NCBI GenBank assembly: GCA_907165275.2
Contig: OU015669.1
Span: forward strand, 8,144,501 to 8,208,500
From: Zygaena filipendulae
Taxonomy: Eukaryota; Arthropoda; Insecta; Lepidoptera; Zygaenidae
DNA: 64,000 nt
Reading direction: 5' to 3'
The translations under genes were made by a program, and so were the position numbers. The notes under the pieces were generated by a model. The model did no database searches. It was given only the letters and a program-made list of their open reading frames with translations, and had not been told where the DNA came from. Numbering within the stretch: position 1 is the stretch's first letter; each line of letters begins with the position of its first letter. Positions 1-10,912 of the stretch are shown here, piece after piece.

Positions 1-337
1 CTAAACATCCTGGATCTTTTAAATTATCAGGACAACAGAATTACGCATAGGACGTAACATTTAATAATTCCTGACGGCCGACGTAAGAAGAACTCTTTCC
101 TCCCTCCATCTCGGACGAGACTCGTCTGAGCCCACGGGCCGGTGTGGGATAAGACAGCTCACGTTCAACTGGCCATCGTAATAATTGTCTGGCGCATCCG
201 GAGCTCTTAATGAGAACCAAATGAGAATGGGTTTGGATTATACCAATCGATTTGTCCCCGTGAAGTAATAACGCTTTCCGCCGCCGGGATTTTTATTTCG
301 GTGTTAATTTGTGATGATAAAATTGAAGATGATGTTA

Positions 338-546
338 ATCCTACTTAATATTATAAATGTGAAAGTGTGGATGTTTGTTACTCAATCACGCAAAAACGGC
401 TGGACGGATTTGGATGAAATTTGGCATGCACGTTGTCAGGGCTACAGAGGAAGACATAGGGTACTTTTTATCCCGAAACTCCGAAACTCCGAAACTCCCG
501 GAACTCCGAAATTACCGCGGGTTAAACCGCGGGACGCAACTAGTTG
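338..546 (-). repeat. Dispersed SINE-like repeat, copy with reference description
   Basis: This is an antisense copy of the main repeat family in the window. In sense orientation the family starts ACTAGCTG, then has a hairpin-forming CGCGGTTTCACCCGCG, AATTTCGGAGTTCCCGCGG, GGATAAAAAGTACCCT, AAATTTCATC, GTAACAAACATCC or GTAACAAACAAAC, and ends CACATTTATAATATTAGTA. This copy carries the 'CAGCCGTTTTTGCGTGATTGAG' type of 3' half in degenerate form. The GAAACTCC unit is triplicated near 475-495. The family is widespread in lepidopteran genomes; class SINE/non-autonomous is my tentative assignment. Confidence 0.85.
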
Positions 547-890
547 TTAATATTTATCTTGGGTATTTTTTTTCGAAGGTATTTCAAATTAATTTACCTA
601 CGAAAATCTTGGATTAAGGCCTTTACAGAAGTGAAACAATTGTCTTCCAAAACAAAAACAGTGGCAAAAACTTTTGGTGGTTTTAACTAAACATTTTTGC
701 AATTCAGTTATCATCAAAAAGTAGTAGGTACTAAGTATTCTATAGTCGATTTTTTTGAATACGTACCTACCTAAATCTGTTAGAAAAGTAATATTTTAAG
801 TCATATTTTATAGCGGGTCCTGCAAGGGCCTTGGGTATAGGGTTGCCGTTTTAGTAATTGTAGAACAACGGGCACTACTTGTTATATCAT

Positions 891-1112
891 AACTAGCTGT
901 CCGCGCTTTCACCCGCGATAATTTCGGAGTTCCCGCGTAAATTCCATTATTATAGCTATGTGTTTCCTGAATTAATAAATAAATAAAATATTCGCACAAA
1001 ACTTTCTCTTGGCTTACTCTTGGTGAAAACCACATGAAAATCCGTCGTCCTATAGTTTTTAATTTTATCGCGAACAGACTGAAAGACGGCGGAGGACTTT
1101 GTTTTAGTCACC
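891..1112 (+). repeat. Dispersed SINE-like repeat, variant with different 3' half
   Basis: The 5' part (ACTAGCTGTCC, CCCGCGATAATTTCGGAG) matches the family, but the 3' part has GGTGAAAACC and ATGAAAATCCG instead of the AAATTTCATC and GTAACAAAC motifs. The same 3' half is found at 19288-19427, so this is a sub-family, not random decay. Confidence 0.7.
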
Positions 1113-1855
1113 GACTTCCCAAAAAGGAGAAGGTTCTCATTTCGACGCGTATGTTTTTTTTGTAGGTACCACAGTTTATGTAGGAAGGCGCTACTACGTA
1201 GGGTATATATCATCCCTTGATATCATCACATCTGGTTTACCCATTGACATTTGACGAGAATTTCATCCCTCTGATAGTTCCACGTGGCCCTTTGATGAGT
1301 ACTTCCAGTAAAAAAAAATACATTTTGGTCACAGAATGCATTCAAAAAAAGAATGGCGTCTCAAAGATTCAAACTGCGCCAAACGTCTCTTCATTTATTT
1401 GCGATGAATAATGATTAATGATGAATGAACATAACCAAAACAATATCCGATCGCCGGAAAACAAAACATCAACGGAGAACTCAATGATTTTTTGGCAAAT
1501 CGATTTGTATGCGAAACCCCGATGCGTTTAAATCGAATTCTCGGTACTCGTGTATCATATTATCGTTGTTATTGTTAATTTGTATACCCTTCGGATGATA
1601 AGGGAATACGTGATTTATATTAATTCATATTTTATCAGCAATACAAATTCATCAGACGTAACATACTATATTTAAAATATTCTCGACTAATGACTTTATC
1701 GATTTTGCATTATATGGCGCCCGCGCCATTGAGGTTTTTTGCACTAATGCAAGTAGGTAGGTACCTATATGATGAAACATGAAAAATTCCTATTGCTTGA
1801 TTTTAACCAGTCTACTAACAATATCGATGTAGGAGGGTCTAGATATTTCCACGGT

Positions 1856-2041
1856 TATTCGCGCGTTAATTTCGGAGTTCCCGCGGGAATTTTGGGATAA
1901 AAAGTATCTTATTTTTTTCTGTATTTCTGTCAATGCACATGCAAAATTTCACCACGATCGATTCAGTAGATAAGGCGTGAAAGCGTAACAGCTAAAATAA
2001 ACTGAAAGAGTTACCCAGCTACTTTCACATTTATAATATTA
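1856..2041 (+). repeat. Dispersed SINE-like repeat
   Basis: Sense copy lacking the first bases. GTTCCCGCGGGAATTTTGGG, GGATAAAAAGTA, CAAAATTTCAC, GGCGTGAAAGCGTAAC and a TTTATAATATTA end are all present. It ends where the next copy begins. Confidence 0.8.
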
Positions 2042-2042
2042 C

Positions 2043-2242
2043 AGGCTGATCCACATAGTTTCACCCGCGGTAATTTCGGAGTTTCCACGGGGATCTCGGT
2101 ACAAAAGCACCTACCCTATGTCATTCTCTGTAGTCCTGACAACGTGTATGAAAAACTTCATTGTGATCCGTTGAGTGTTGAAGCATAAAAGCGTAACAAA
2201 CAAACAAACAAACAAACTCACTTTCGCATTTATAATATTAAG
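2043..2242 (+). repeat. Dispersed SINE-like repeat, tandem to previous copy
   Basis: Sense copy directly following the one ending at 2041. It has GTTTCACCCGCGGTAATTTC, TACCCTATGTC, a run of four CAAA units before CTCACTTTCGC, and the TTTATAATATTA end. Confidence 0.8.
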
Positions 2243-2342
2243 GAAATATGGATTTACCTACAGACATAACATAATATGTTTACACTTTTAAGGCGTAGAT
2301 AATATAATATCAACAAAAAGCTAAAGCTAAAAACTCACTTAC

Positions 2343-2502
2343 CCAATATAATATCTCGGTCAAGCTCTCTGGCAGGAGCGACGCAGGCCGTTGCCAGGAG
2401 AACGAATGTGACGGCGATTGGCATTTCGCGCCAAAACGCGACGGTGGCGCGCCTCATGTTGCCAGTGGAAACTCAACGCCGCTTGTTCGGATCCATTAGT
2501 TT
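2343..2502 (-). CDS. Putative first coding exon with signal peptide (host gene, partial)
   Basis: Read on the minus strand, TTCTGTTACAG (acceptor) is followed by 45 nt of leader, ATG at 2457-2455, 38 codons plus one base, and a strong donor GG|GTAAGTGAG whose GT is at 2342-2341. The peptide begins MRRATVAFWRE and continues with a hydrophobic core, MPIAVTFVLLATACVA, then PARELDRDIILG. This is a classic signal peptide with plausible cleavage after ACVA or APA. A second in-frame Met at residue 12 directly precedes the hydrophobic core and could be the true start. The leader also contains a short upstream frame of seven codons ending in TGA. The exon is GC-rich inside AT-rich DNA, as expected for coding sequence. 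I do not recognise the protein; it is inferred to be secreted or membrane-anchored. The exon was chosen on splice signals and composition, without homology. Confidence 0.6.
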
Positions 2503-2552
2503 CTGTAACAGAATAGGCATTTTATATAAATAAAGCGTTGTGAAATTATAAC

Positions 2553-2624
2553 ACACTAGCTGTCCTCCGCGGCTTCACCCGCCGTAATTTCGGAGTTCAC
2601 GCTGGAATTCTGGGATTAAAATAC
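2553..2624 (+). repeat. Dispersed SINE-like repeat, 5' fragment
   Basis: CACTAGCTGTCC, GCGGCTTCACCCGCC and GTAATTTCGGAGTTC are present; the copy stops after the GGGATT motif. It lies just upstream (on the minus strand) of the acceptor of the signal-peptide exon. A further small fragment is at 2729-2790. Confidence 0.7.
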
Positions 2625-2845
2625 GCAGTCACTCAGGATCACTGGAGCTTCGTAAAAGTGAAAGAATTTTCAAAATCTACAGATCCAGAGATTACTACCT
2701 ATACAACCTCACAAACTTTACCTCTTTATAATATGATTAGCTGTTTTCCACGTTTTAACCTCCGTCAAAATTTCCGGACAAATTTTTACATTTACATATA
2801 GTAGAAATAGTTGTATTGTAGGTATCCCGCGGTTTCACCCACGTA

Positions 2846-3343
2846 CAGTGGGCCACATAGACAAGTATACCATCTTGTGAAATTTATACTTTTTGTAAAA
2901 CGTTTGTATGACGTCGTAAGTTGCCGTTTTTGCAGCTCCAAGCTCCAAATTCCAATACAAGCGAAAAACGAATATTGGAGCTGCAAAAACGGCCACTTAT
3001 ATAATAATAATAATAATCCACATCACAACACACAGATCTACTTGATCCCACAGTAAGCTATTATTAGCTTGTGTCGTGGAAACCAAGCAAACGTGGTATA
3101 TACTACATAGAATTACTTATATATTATACTTTAGATATATAAACACACCCAGACTGGAAGATGGAACCCTGTGTTCATCACACAAAGTCCACCCCCACCG
3201 GGAATCGAACCCGGAACCCCTTGATTAGCGGGCAGGCATGGTGACCATTGCGCCAATCGGGTCGTCGAATCGATATAACGTCATAAAGACGTTTTACAAA
3301 TAGTATTTTTACAAGATGGTATACTTGCCTATGTGGCCCACTG
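2846..3343. mobile_element. mariner-type MITE (TIR CAGTGGGCCACATA, TA target)
   Basis: The ends are inverted repeats of about 70 bp: CAGTGGGCCACATAGACAAG at 2846 and its complement ending at 3343, continuing through GTATACCATCTTGT and GTAAAACG. Both ends are flanked by TA (2844-2845 and 3344-3345), the Tc1/mariner signature. No transposase remains. The inner part also has a perfect 19-bp inverted repeat (2923-2941 and 2975-2993). A tRNA-derived SINE is inserted inside, so the element is older than that insertion. Confidence 0.75.
2999..3262 (-). mobile_element. tRNA-derived SINE nested in the mariner MITE
   Basis: On the minus strand the head carries an A box TGGCGCAATGG (3255-3245) and a B box GGTTCGATTCC within 3213-3199, the internal RNA polymerase III promoter of a tRNA. 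The body follows with motifs TTTGCTTGGTTTCC, GACACAAGC and TGTGGGATCAAGTAGATCTG, and the tail is a (TTA)n run at 2999-3016. The last body motifs recur near 44248-44295, so the family has several copies. It is a SINE, not a working tRNA gene, because tRNA similarity stops at the head. Confidence 0.75.
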
Positions 3344-3579
3344 TACATTTTGGCTGAAGATTCTTGGAAATTAATTGTACCTACCGGGGATAGAAGTTTT
3401 GTGTTTACAATACATTTTCTATTTGTGTTCAAAAATGTAATGCAAATCCGTTTTATGACGTCACGTGTATTAACTAGTAACGATGAGTCACCAACATGCA
3501 AATATCCTATTGTTGAATTTAGATGCAATCGGTATACTCTTTTCTAAATTAGTAGCTTATAAATCATACATCTATACCT

Positions 3580-3866
3580 ATCTATACATATGAATAAAAT
3601 TGAAGCGTCTGTTTGTAATTGAAAATTAACAGCTTTTCACTAAATGCATACGAAAGTATACGATACTTACATATGAAAAAATCAATTTTTAAATTTTTCT
3701 CTTTCTGCCTGCCTGTCTGTCTCCGAATCGGCTGGACCGATTTCAACAGGGTTTTCACTGGCCGATAGCTGATGTTATAAGAAGGACAACTTTTATTTTA
3801 GAAAAATATTGTTCCTGCGGCAATCCCGAAGCATACGCGGGTGAAACCGCGGGGCACAGCTAGTCA
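3580..3866 (-). repeat. Dispersed SINE-like repeat, long variant
   Basis: Antisense copy ending CACAGCTAGT. The distal part has the GGCTGGACCGATTT and CTGCCTGTCTGTC motifs shared with 7943-8335, defining another long sub-family. Confidence 0.7.
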
Positions 3867-3904
3867 CTACATAACAACAAAGTTCCCCGCCGCGTCTCTT
3901 CGGG

Positions 3905-4044
3905 GTAAACTCAAACACTTCCGAACGGATATTCAGGCGGTTTTCACCTATTGATAGCGTGGTTCAAGAAGAAGACTTATAAGTATAGAATTGCCGCGGG
4001 AACTCCGAAATTAGCGCCGGCAAAACCGCGGCGGACAGTTAGTA
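3905..4044 (-). repeat. Dispersed SINE-like repeat, fragment
   Basis: Antisense, with GCCGCGGGAACTCCGAAATT and a GACAGTTAGTA end; the distal half is lost. Confidence 0.65.
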
Positions 4045-6239
4045 ATATGATATAGGGAAGTATAAAATAAATCTTATGTCCATGTCATTATTTATTGTAC
4101 GTCAATGATTGTTATCATAGAGAACGGAGCTTGGTGATGTCTATGTTTCCGTTTCTTAAGTCCTACTACTGTGATAATGTCATGTCATGTCGTCGTACTG
4201 CATTAAACGTACCTACCTAATTGAGAATTATATCAATGTCTTTAAATAATAAACAATTTACATCCTCAGAAGAATAATTGTTCTGAGTTTACATCATAAA
4301 CTCCTGTCATATAGATAGAGTATAAGACATTTTCTATTCAAGCGCGTGAAGTAAAAATAAAATAGATGGAAGAGATTCTATATATTGTGCCTAGAAGTAT
4401 CTATATTTTATTTTAATAAATAAAATATTTAAATCACTGTAAAATAATAAGACTAATTTGTCGTCTTACGTCGACTTATGAAAAATAATAAGTCAGATAA
4501 TTTTGATATATGCTGCAATAAATTATATTTATTTCGTATTTTGGGTCAAAATTGACGATCAGTTAGCTCATAAATTATATTGACGCTACAAATGACCAAT
4601 AAATTTAACAAACTGAGTCGAACAAAATGTCGACTCCAAAAGTGGTAGAGTTTCTAACGAAATGTCAATAAATTAATAAAAATTAAACGTTTGTGGTAAA
4701 TATATTATCGTTTTTAATTAGGTTCCAACTCTAGGTTCTATAAGATATTTCTAAATATCTTATAGTGAAGTCCAATATAGTTTTTATTTACAATCTTACA
4801 AAATATAATGCTAATATCATACCACGTATAGAACAAGATATTGTACATAGTAGCTTTGTGTTTTGCAGTTAAAGTTCGAGTGGCTGCGATATGTTGTAAA
4901 TCGGGACAGATTTAAAAAAGCCCAGAGCGCATCGCAATACTTATGCGAAATGGATTCCGGCTTTTCTGGAGCACGTTTACATTTCGGTACGTAATAATAT
5001 TTCATGTTAATTATTTCCTAATTATATTTTTAACCTGTTCCCGCGTACGTCTGTGTGAAAGGTCGTCGACATTGTATAAAATTAAACATTAAAATAAACA
5101 AGCGCATAAATGAAATAAGTCAGACATTTGATTCACACGTTGGCCACGTGGATCAATGAAAGGGGAAGTTTTATAAATAACACTGTTTTCTCCGTGATAC
5201 GTTGTTGTCATATAATCATTCTTTGAATAACAAAACGTTCTGTTTCAGTTAGAGATTTTGTGTTAAAAATTTCACTGATCTACACCGCAACGATACATAA
5301 TAATATAACAGCTGGATAACTGACATAATAATAACGCAAAGTTAAAACAAGTAAAAATAATGAAAAAATGCATTATCATGAAAGCAATTTTAACTGTCGC
5401 TAGCGCAGTGATAACGAAAGTTGCCATTAACGAAAATGAAGAAAAATTATAATACAAAATAGAAAACACAAGAGCTCGTATTTCAAAATAAAACTTCAAA
5501 GAGTTACCTATCGTTTTTATTCAAACGCAGATTTATGCAGGTCAAAGCTATATAGTCTTTCAGGTTTAGCGGAACATTATGATTCGTTGGTAAACTGAAG
5601 TGAATACTGAAATAAAGTTTTTCTTAATTTTTTTCTTTTCAGATAATTTCAAAAACTACAACACCTGGCATTAAAATCTCTACAGTTTTACGACTTATCG
5701 TAAACATAAATAACATGGTTTCACATAAATAGGCATCTTATGAAATTTTGTATCAGTTAAAACTCTGTTTTATGTTGTTTTTCATTATATCATATAGCAC
5801 GTGCCTTCAGATAATATATCACGGGTGTTGAAGGGTTAACCTGGGCTGGCAGTTGCCACATTTAAAAATGGATACATCAAGCATTGGAGGGTTGAATAAC
5901 TTTTTATTGTAGCGTTGCATTATTCTAAATATAGAGCTTTCAATGTACTCTCTTTGGTTGATTTATTATATAGAGTTAAAATGACTGTAAATATTAGAAT
6001 CATTATTCGGCTGTCATTTTAAACAATACAGTTTATAAATAAACTAGGTACCTACTATAAAACAAATTTCTTTATAGTTGTTTATAATTCCTTGGTATTT
6101 TTCCACCTACAAAAAAGGTAAAGTATCCCTGAATGACGAAGAATAAGAACCTACTTTTTATTGCAAAACGAAGAGATAGGAATGGATAGGATATTCAGGA
6201 ATTTCTGAATTCGTGCGGGTGCATTCAAATAAAATAAAA
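4045..6239. other. AT-rich unique DNA, no gene seen
   Basis: No coding frame with recognisable protein, no splice-flanked exon and no copy of the main repeat. A 13-bp-stem palindrome around ATATTTCTAAATAT lies at 4738-4765. The short open frames here have atypical, low-complexity composition and are treated as chance. Confidence 0.5.
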
Positions 6240-6441
6240 TATCCTACTTAATATTATAAGCGCGAAAGTTTGTAAGAATGTATGGATGGATGTTTGTTAC
6301 TCTTTCACGCTAAAACTACTGAATGGATTTAAATCAAAGTTTACAATGATATAGCTTATACATCAGATTAATACACAGGGACTTTCTATTCCGGAATTCC
6401 CGCGGGAACTCTGAAATTAACACGGGTGAAACCGCGGGAAA
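6240..6441 (-). repeat. Dispersed SINE-like repeat
   Basis: Nearly full antisense copy from ATCCTACTTAATATTATAAG to GGTGAAACCGCGGG, with GAATTCCCGCGGGAACTC in the middle. Confidence 0.8.
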
Positions 6442-7560
6442 TAAAATAAAAAAATGTACCTACAGCTGCAAGTATTAGGTAGGTATATTTTTATCAAATT
6501 ACTACTGTCAAATCAATTTTATTCTCTGAATAAGTAAAAAAATATCACGTAACACCCTTAAACCGTACAATAAACCTATTTGTTTACTACAACTGAAACA
6601 TAATAAGGCTAGGTAGTACAATATATTATACTATTATTATGTTTTTTGGTGCGTAAAACAAAATAAATAACGCCAGAGCGCGGGTTCCAGATGGCGTGTG
6701 CGGCGAGATTTTTTTACACCGATATTAGTAAACATTGCTCTCACAATAATGTAGTAATATAGGATGATCACTTTTTGTTTAATATTATTAATATGTTGAC
6801 AATCTACAGACGTTAATGCATAGAAAACTAAGGAACAGCGTCGTTATGTCTTGTATGGTTACGCTAAACTGGATTTTTGATTAGACCATAATGGTCTACA
6901 ATTACATGACAACTAATACATGACCACACGATTCGGTTCTCAATTTTCTATTCGTTAACGAATTAAGATTATCAACTTAGCTAGGGGGGCTTATCGCTTT
7001 TACCATAAAATTCTGCGATAAAATAACGCGCCACAAAAATTGTATACGTTTTGTTACGACTCACGAGCCCAAAGAAGTTGTACTTTAAAAAAATACATAC
7101 CTAGTCATACGAAATACTAATTTGAATTTGAATCGTCTAAATTGAACACTGTGTAAGGATGACTATTTTGGCCATATAATATTGTAATCTTATAGTACAA
7201 AAATAATGTATGTACTTACTACTGTTGTCTTGAATAAATTATAAAAAAAATTGTTGTGTTACAGGCTGCATGCGTTATGGGTGAGGAGTATTGTCGATCA
7301 TAGTGAGTCGGGACTCTGAATAAAGGTGTAATTTGTCCAAACATCAATGTATGTAGTTTAAATCACACTTTCTCGGTTTCTTTCTCCAGACCCACCCAAC
7401 TCATTGGCAACTTATTTGCATGACATCGGCCGCAATTAGGTACAGTAAGTAGGTACATCGAACGTGGTGCGGACGAAACCGCAACGGTTCGTTTGATACA
7501 TCAATAAACGATAAAATGACACGACCACATTTTTACGTGTCTGTAAATCCAAAATTAAAT
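6442..7560. other. AT-rich unique DNA, no gene seen
   Basis: Nothing recognisable. A modestly GC-rich patch at 7380-7500 lacks convincing splice sites. Confidence 0.45.
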
Positions 7561-7793
7561 AATCTATATATATAAAATGCTTTGTCCTGAATGACTGATG
7601 GATCAACGCACAGCCTAAACCGCTGATCGTAGAGACCTGAAACTTGGAGAGTGTGTTCTTTGTATGACATAGGCATCCGATAAGAAAGGGTTTTTGAAAA
7701 TTTAACCACTAAGGGAATGAAAGTTTTTATGGAATAATTCCGCGGGAACTTCGAAATTATCGCGGGTGAAACCGCGCGTCTCGCGCTAGCTAG
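7561..7793 (-). repeat. Dispersed SINE-like repeat, third 3' sub-family
   Basis: The proximal end is typical (GGGTGAAACCGCG, CTAGCTAGT), but the distal part has GAGACCTGAAACTTGGAG and GTCCTGAATGACTGATGGA. The same block occurs in sense orientation at 41154-41392, which shows a distinct sub-family. Confidence 0.75.
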
Positions 7794-7942
7794 TGAGATT
7801 CTAAATTTGTTGAGATTTAATCATTTCCTTTTGATACCTATTAAGTTTCTTTTTTTTTGTCAAATACTTAACAAAGTGCCTATAGAATGTTTGCTATAGC
7901 AGCTGCTGTTGTTTGCTGCTGTTGTTATTCTTTCTTTTAATA

Positions 7943-8335
7943 AACCTATACAAATAAATAAAACTCAAGACGTGTCTGCTTGTAATTTCAAATTAACAGT
8001 TTTCACTAAAGGCATACAAAATTATATACGGGAGTTACATTAAAAAAAAAATCTGTCTGTCTTTCTGTCTGTTTGTTCATGCTAATCTCTGAAACGGCTG
8101 GACCGATTTTGACGGGACTTTCACTCACAGATAGCTAATGTTTAAAAAAAAAAATCTGTCTGTCTTTTTGTCTGTTTATTCCTGCTAATCTCTGAAACGG
8201 CTGGACCGATTTTGACGGGACTTTCACTCACAGATAACTAATGTTATAAGGAGTAACGTAGGCTACTTTTTAATCCGAAATATCCATGGGAACTCCGAAA
8301 TTAATGCGGGTGAAATCGCAGGGAACAGCTAGTAA
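7943..8335 (-). repeat. Dispersed SINE-like repeat with internal 103-bp tandem duplication
   Basis: Antisense long-variant copy. The block from ATCTGTCTGTCTTT through GGCTGGACCGATTTTGACGG to GCTAATGTT occurs twice in a row (8051-8153 and 8154-8255) with few differences, the copies being joined by an A-rich run. The end is AACAGCTAGTA. Confidence 0.75.
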
Positions 8336-8440
8336 AGAATATAGTCACAGTCATTCACCACTGTACTAGTTATTTACTAGTCACAAATCTTCCATCAAGC
8401 TTTTGAATCAGGTTGCACAATTAACAATGCAAAATAAATC

Positions 8441-8640
8441 AAATCTACACTATATAAAGAGGATAAAGAGGTAAAGTTTATAATTTTGCACGTTTGAAAG
8501 CTTGGAACTAATTACCGAACCGATTCTTAAAATTCTTTCACTGATTGTAAGGTTGTAAGGTTACAGTACCAGAATACTTTCTATCTCGGAACATAGGTAG
8601 AGTTCCCGCGGAAATACCGAAGCTCGTGCGGGTGAAACCA
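8441..8640 (-). repeat. Dispersed SINE-like repeat, degenerate
   Basis: Antisense copy with GAGTTCCCGCGG and GTGCGGGTGAAACC; the rest is divergent. Confidence 0.55.
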
Positions 8641-8929
8641 ACTATTTAGTGTACCTACCTATAGTAACGACTATTTTAGGAGATATGGTACTTTCATCCT
8701 GATATAAAAAGTTGATAAAACACTAGAGATGAAAATATTAAAGAAATGCAGGGATTCCGAAACAGCGGACGACACCGTGGTGTGATCAGCTTACCCCCCT
8801 TTTACAACTAATCGTAGGTAAATCGTTTGTAATTACGCATCGGTGTAAAAGCAGCTACAAGTAAATGACATCAGCAAACAAACGTTTGAGTTTGCGATTC
8901 GAGTTCATTCGACTCGTTGTGCTGTTACC

Positions 8930-9065
8930 GATTGCTATTGGGAATCGGGTACGAATTCTTAAACATCCTGTGCCAGGGAAGCGCACGCACGTGCTCGACA
9001 AACTTCCTGCGCGCGCGCACCTCATACTCAGCTAGCGCCGCGACGGCGCGTTAAGTTCTCCCCAC
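8930..9065 (-). promoter_or_regulatory. CpG-rich patch with TATA-like box, possible promoter
   Basis: About 135 bp rich in CG dinucleotides within AT-rich DNA. On the minus strand a TATAAATACG element near 9069 lies immediately upstream. No start codon or splice donor could be assigned with confidence, so this is only a candidate promoter or non-coding first exon. Confidence 0.25.
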
Positions 9066-9071
9066 GTATTT

Positions 9072-9236
9072 ATACTAGCTGTTTCCCGCGGTTTTCCTGC
9101 GTTAATTTCGGATTTACCGCGGGAATTTCGGTATAAAAAATACCCTATGTCCGTCTCTGTACCAGTGAAAACGCGTATGCAAAATTTCATCATGATCGGT
9201 TGAGCTGTTAAGGCGCGAAAGGGTAACAAACAAATA
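9072..9236 (+). repeat. Dispersed SINE-like repeat
   Basis: Sense copy from ACTAGCTGTTTCCCGCGG to GGGTAACAAACAAAT with GCAAAATTTCATCATGATCG intact. A short GGTTAGGGTAGGG stretch follows at 9240-9260. Confidence 0.8.
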
Positions 9237-9299
9237 GGGTAGGTTAGGGTAGGGCAACAAGCCCAACAAGGGTAACATAGGTAGGTATACGTATTTATT

Positions 9300-10050
9300 A
9301 TCAAGAACTGAAACAGAATCGGCCGATCTGAAAATTCTTGCTTTCGAATGCATCGATGCATTGTGAACTGTGAACGAAAAAAAGGCGTCGTGCTTGACGA
9401 TAAAATTTTACCTAAATATGATACTAGTTACTTCTATACTTTACCCAAATGCAATATTTTTAATGAATACATTGTAAAAGCTTATTGTAATCTATAAATA
9501 ATTTACATCAATACATTATACATATACACCTTGATTGTTAGATATATGTGTATTACAAACTTCAGACCTTCAAACTAATTGCTGGTGGAAGTGATTCAGT
9601 AGCGAGGTGTATACTGTACAGGCCTACGTATTCTCCAAGCGAACCATGAACCCAAGCCACTGCAATTGGGGTTCGAATACGCTCTTGAAATTCTAAATTT
9701 AGAGAACGCATTAAAATCCAGTCACCAGGTAATGCACCCTTTACACGTCGGCTGCACCAACTCTCAAATTAAACTTGCAGCTAGCTTGCTGTACCATCAA
9801 GTATTTTTGTATATAATGAAGCGTATAAATAAAAGAATAGTTTGTGTGTCGCAAAAAAAACTTTCATTTAGTATTTAAATTATTAATTATTCTAGGCGTT
9901 ATATTATTGTTTTTATTTGACAGGTCCTTTTTACGGAGATGTATAGAAGAAAGCACTACCTACTGTGTTAAGAGATACCTTTGTTAGGATTTAATATGGA
10001 ATCAGAGATACTATTTACAATTCAAAGCGTGGGTACACGTAGGTATACCA
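9300..10050. other. No gene seen
   Basis: AT-rich DNA without recognisable protein, repeat family or splice-flanked frame. A 70-codon plus-strand frame at 9666-9878 has no recognisable features. Confidence 0.4.
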
Positions 10051-10051
10051 G

Positions 10052-10513
10052 CGAGAATAACGCTCGAAAGGTGTATGCAAAATTTCATGATGATCGGTTG
10101 ATAGTTAAGACGTGAATAGGGTTGCCACCGTTTTCTGAAAACAAAGGTAAAAAAGGTACTTTTGGGAAATGCAAGGAAAAAAATAGTAGGTACTTATATT
10201 TATGTTTGATCATTTATGTACCCATCGGGCAGCATTCATCTACGAATTATTGCTAGTTTGACTGTTGACGTTTTTTTGCCGCGTATGCGTTTCGTTCTGA
10301 AATGTCCAACCAGTTAATATAAAAAAGCGCGACAGTTGAATTAGGAATAAAAATATAGTTTTTTTTGTAGGTAGGTACTATATTATGTTTCTATAATATA
10401 TAGTACAATTGACTGAAATATAGTACGATACTATATAATATAGTACGGGTGGCAACCCTAGGCGTGAATGATAACCGAGAGACTGAGTTACTCTCGCATT
10501 TACATTATTAGCA
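10052..10513 (+). repeat. Dispersed SINE-like repeat split by a hAT MITE
   Basis: The left piece (10052-10116) ends TTAAGACGTGAA and the right piece (10461-10513) resumes GGCGTGAATGATAAC and ends TCGCATTTACATTATTAG. Removing 10117-10460 and one duplicated target restores a normal copy, so the MITE inserted later. Confidence 0.75.
10117..10460. mobile_element. hAT-type MITE, 344 bp, with 8-bp target duplication
   Basis: The ends are inverted repeats TAGGGTTGCCACC and GGTGGCAACCCTA. They are flanked by GACGTGAA and GGCGTGAA, an 8-bp duplication with one mismatch, as expected for hAT transposition. The interior is AT-rich and non-coding. Confidence 0.8.
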
Positions 10514-10912
10514 TGGATTTGTAAATATATGTATAGTAAACATTTGAATAAAAGATAATAACAATCCGATAAGTAAGTATGTAATTTTTAATTAAATTAA
10601 TTATTTAAGTAAGTATATTATGTACTTGTACGTAATAGGTACCTACCCATATATCTATTTCTAAATAAACTAAAACAGGTACAGTTCAAAGGTACTCTAA
10701 GATACAAAAATAACGATAGCCATTACAAGCGTTTAAGAGATACATATAAGTATAGATAATGAGTTAAGGGGAACTAGCTTATATGTATATAATGGCAGTA
10801 AAAGGGTTGTACTTACTTAAAAACAAAGCACTTATCTTAAAAACTCACCTTGAGATATATTTGGCTCCTGATTATTATTGAAGGGTTGAAACATAAGTAC
10901 ACTGAGATACCG

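Larger units (their letters stand above)
1..2342. other. Non-coding block left of the signal-peptide exon
   Basis: No convincing coding region is seen. If the exon at 2343-2502 is real, this is the start of its downstream intron. Positions 61-290 are clearly richer in G, C and CpG than the surroundings. A minus-strand frame there stays open for about 45 codons, but I could not place convincing splice sites, so no exon is called. The remainder is AT-rich with the repeat copies listed separately; positions 547-890 and 1113-1855 show nothing else. Confidence 0.5.

Noticed and set aside
61..290. Second coding exon of the signal-peptide gene
   Set aside because: GC-rich and partly open on the minus strand, but no acceptor gives a phase-compatible, stop-free continuation.
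3187..3262. Functional tRNA gene on the minus strand
   Set aside because: A and B boxes are present, but the sequence continues into a SINE body with a (TTA)n tail.
9236..9262. Interstitial telomere repeat
   Set aside because: Only GGTTAGGGTAGGG-like sequence with no regular TTAGG periodicity.
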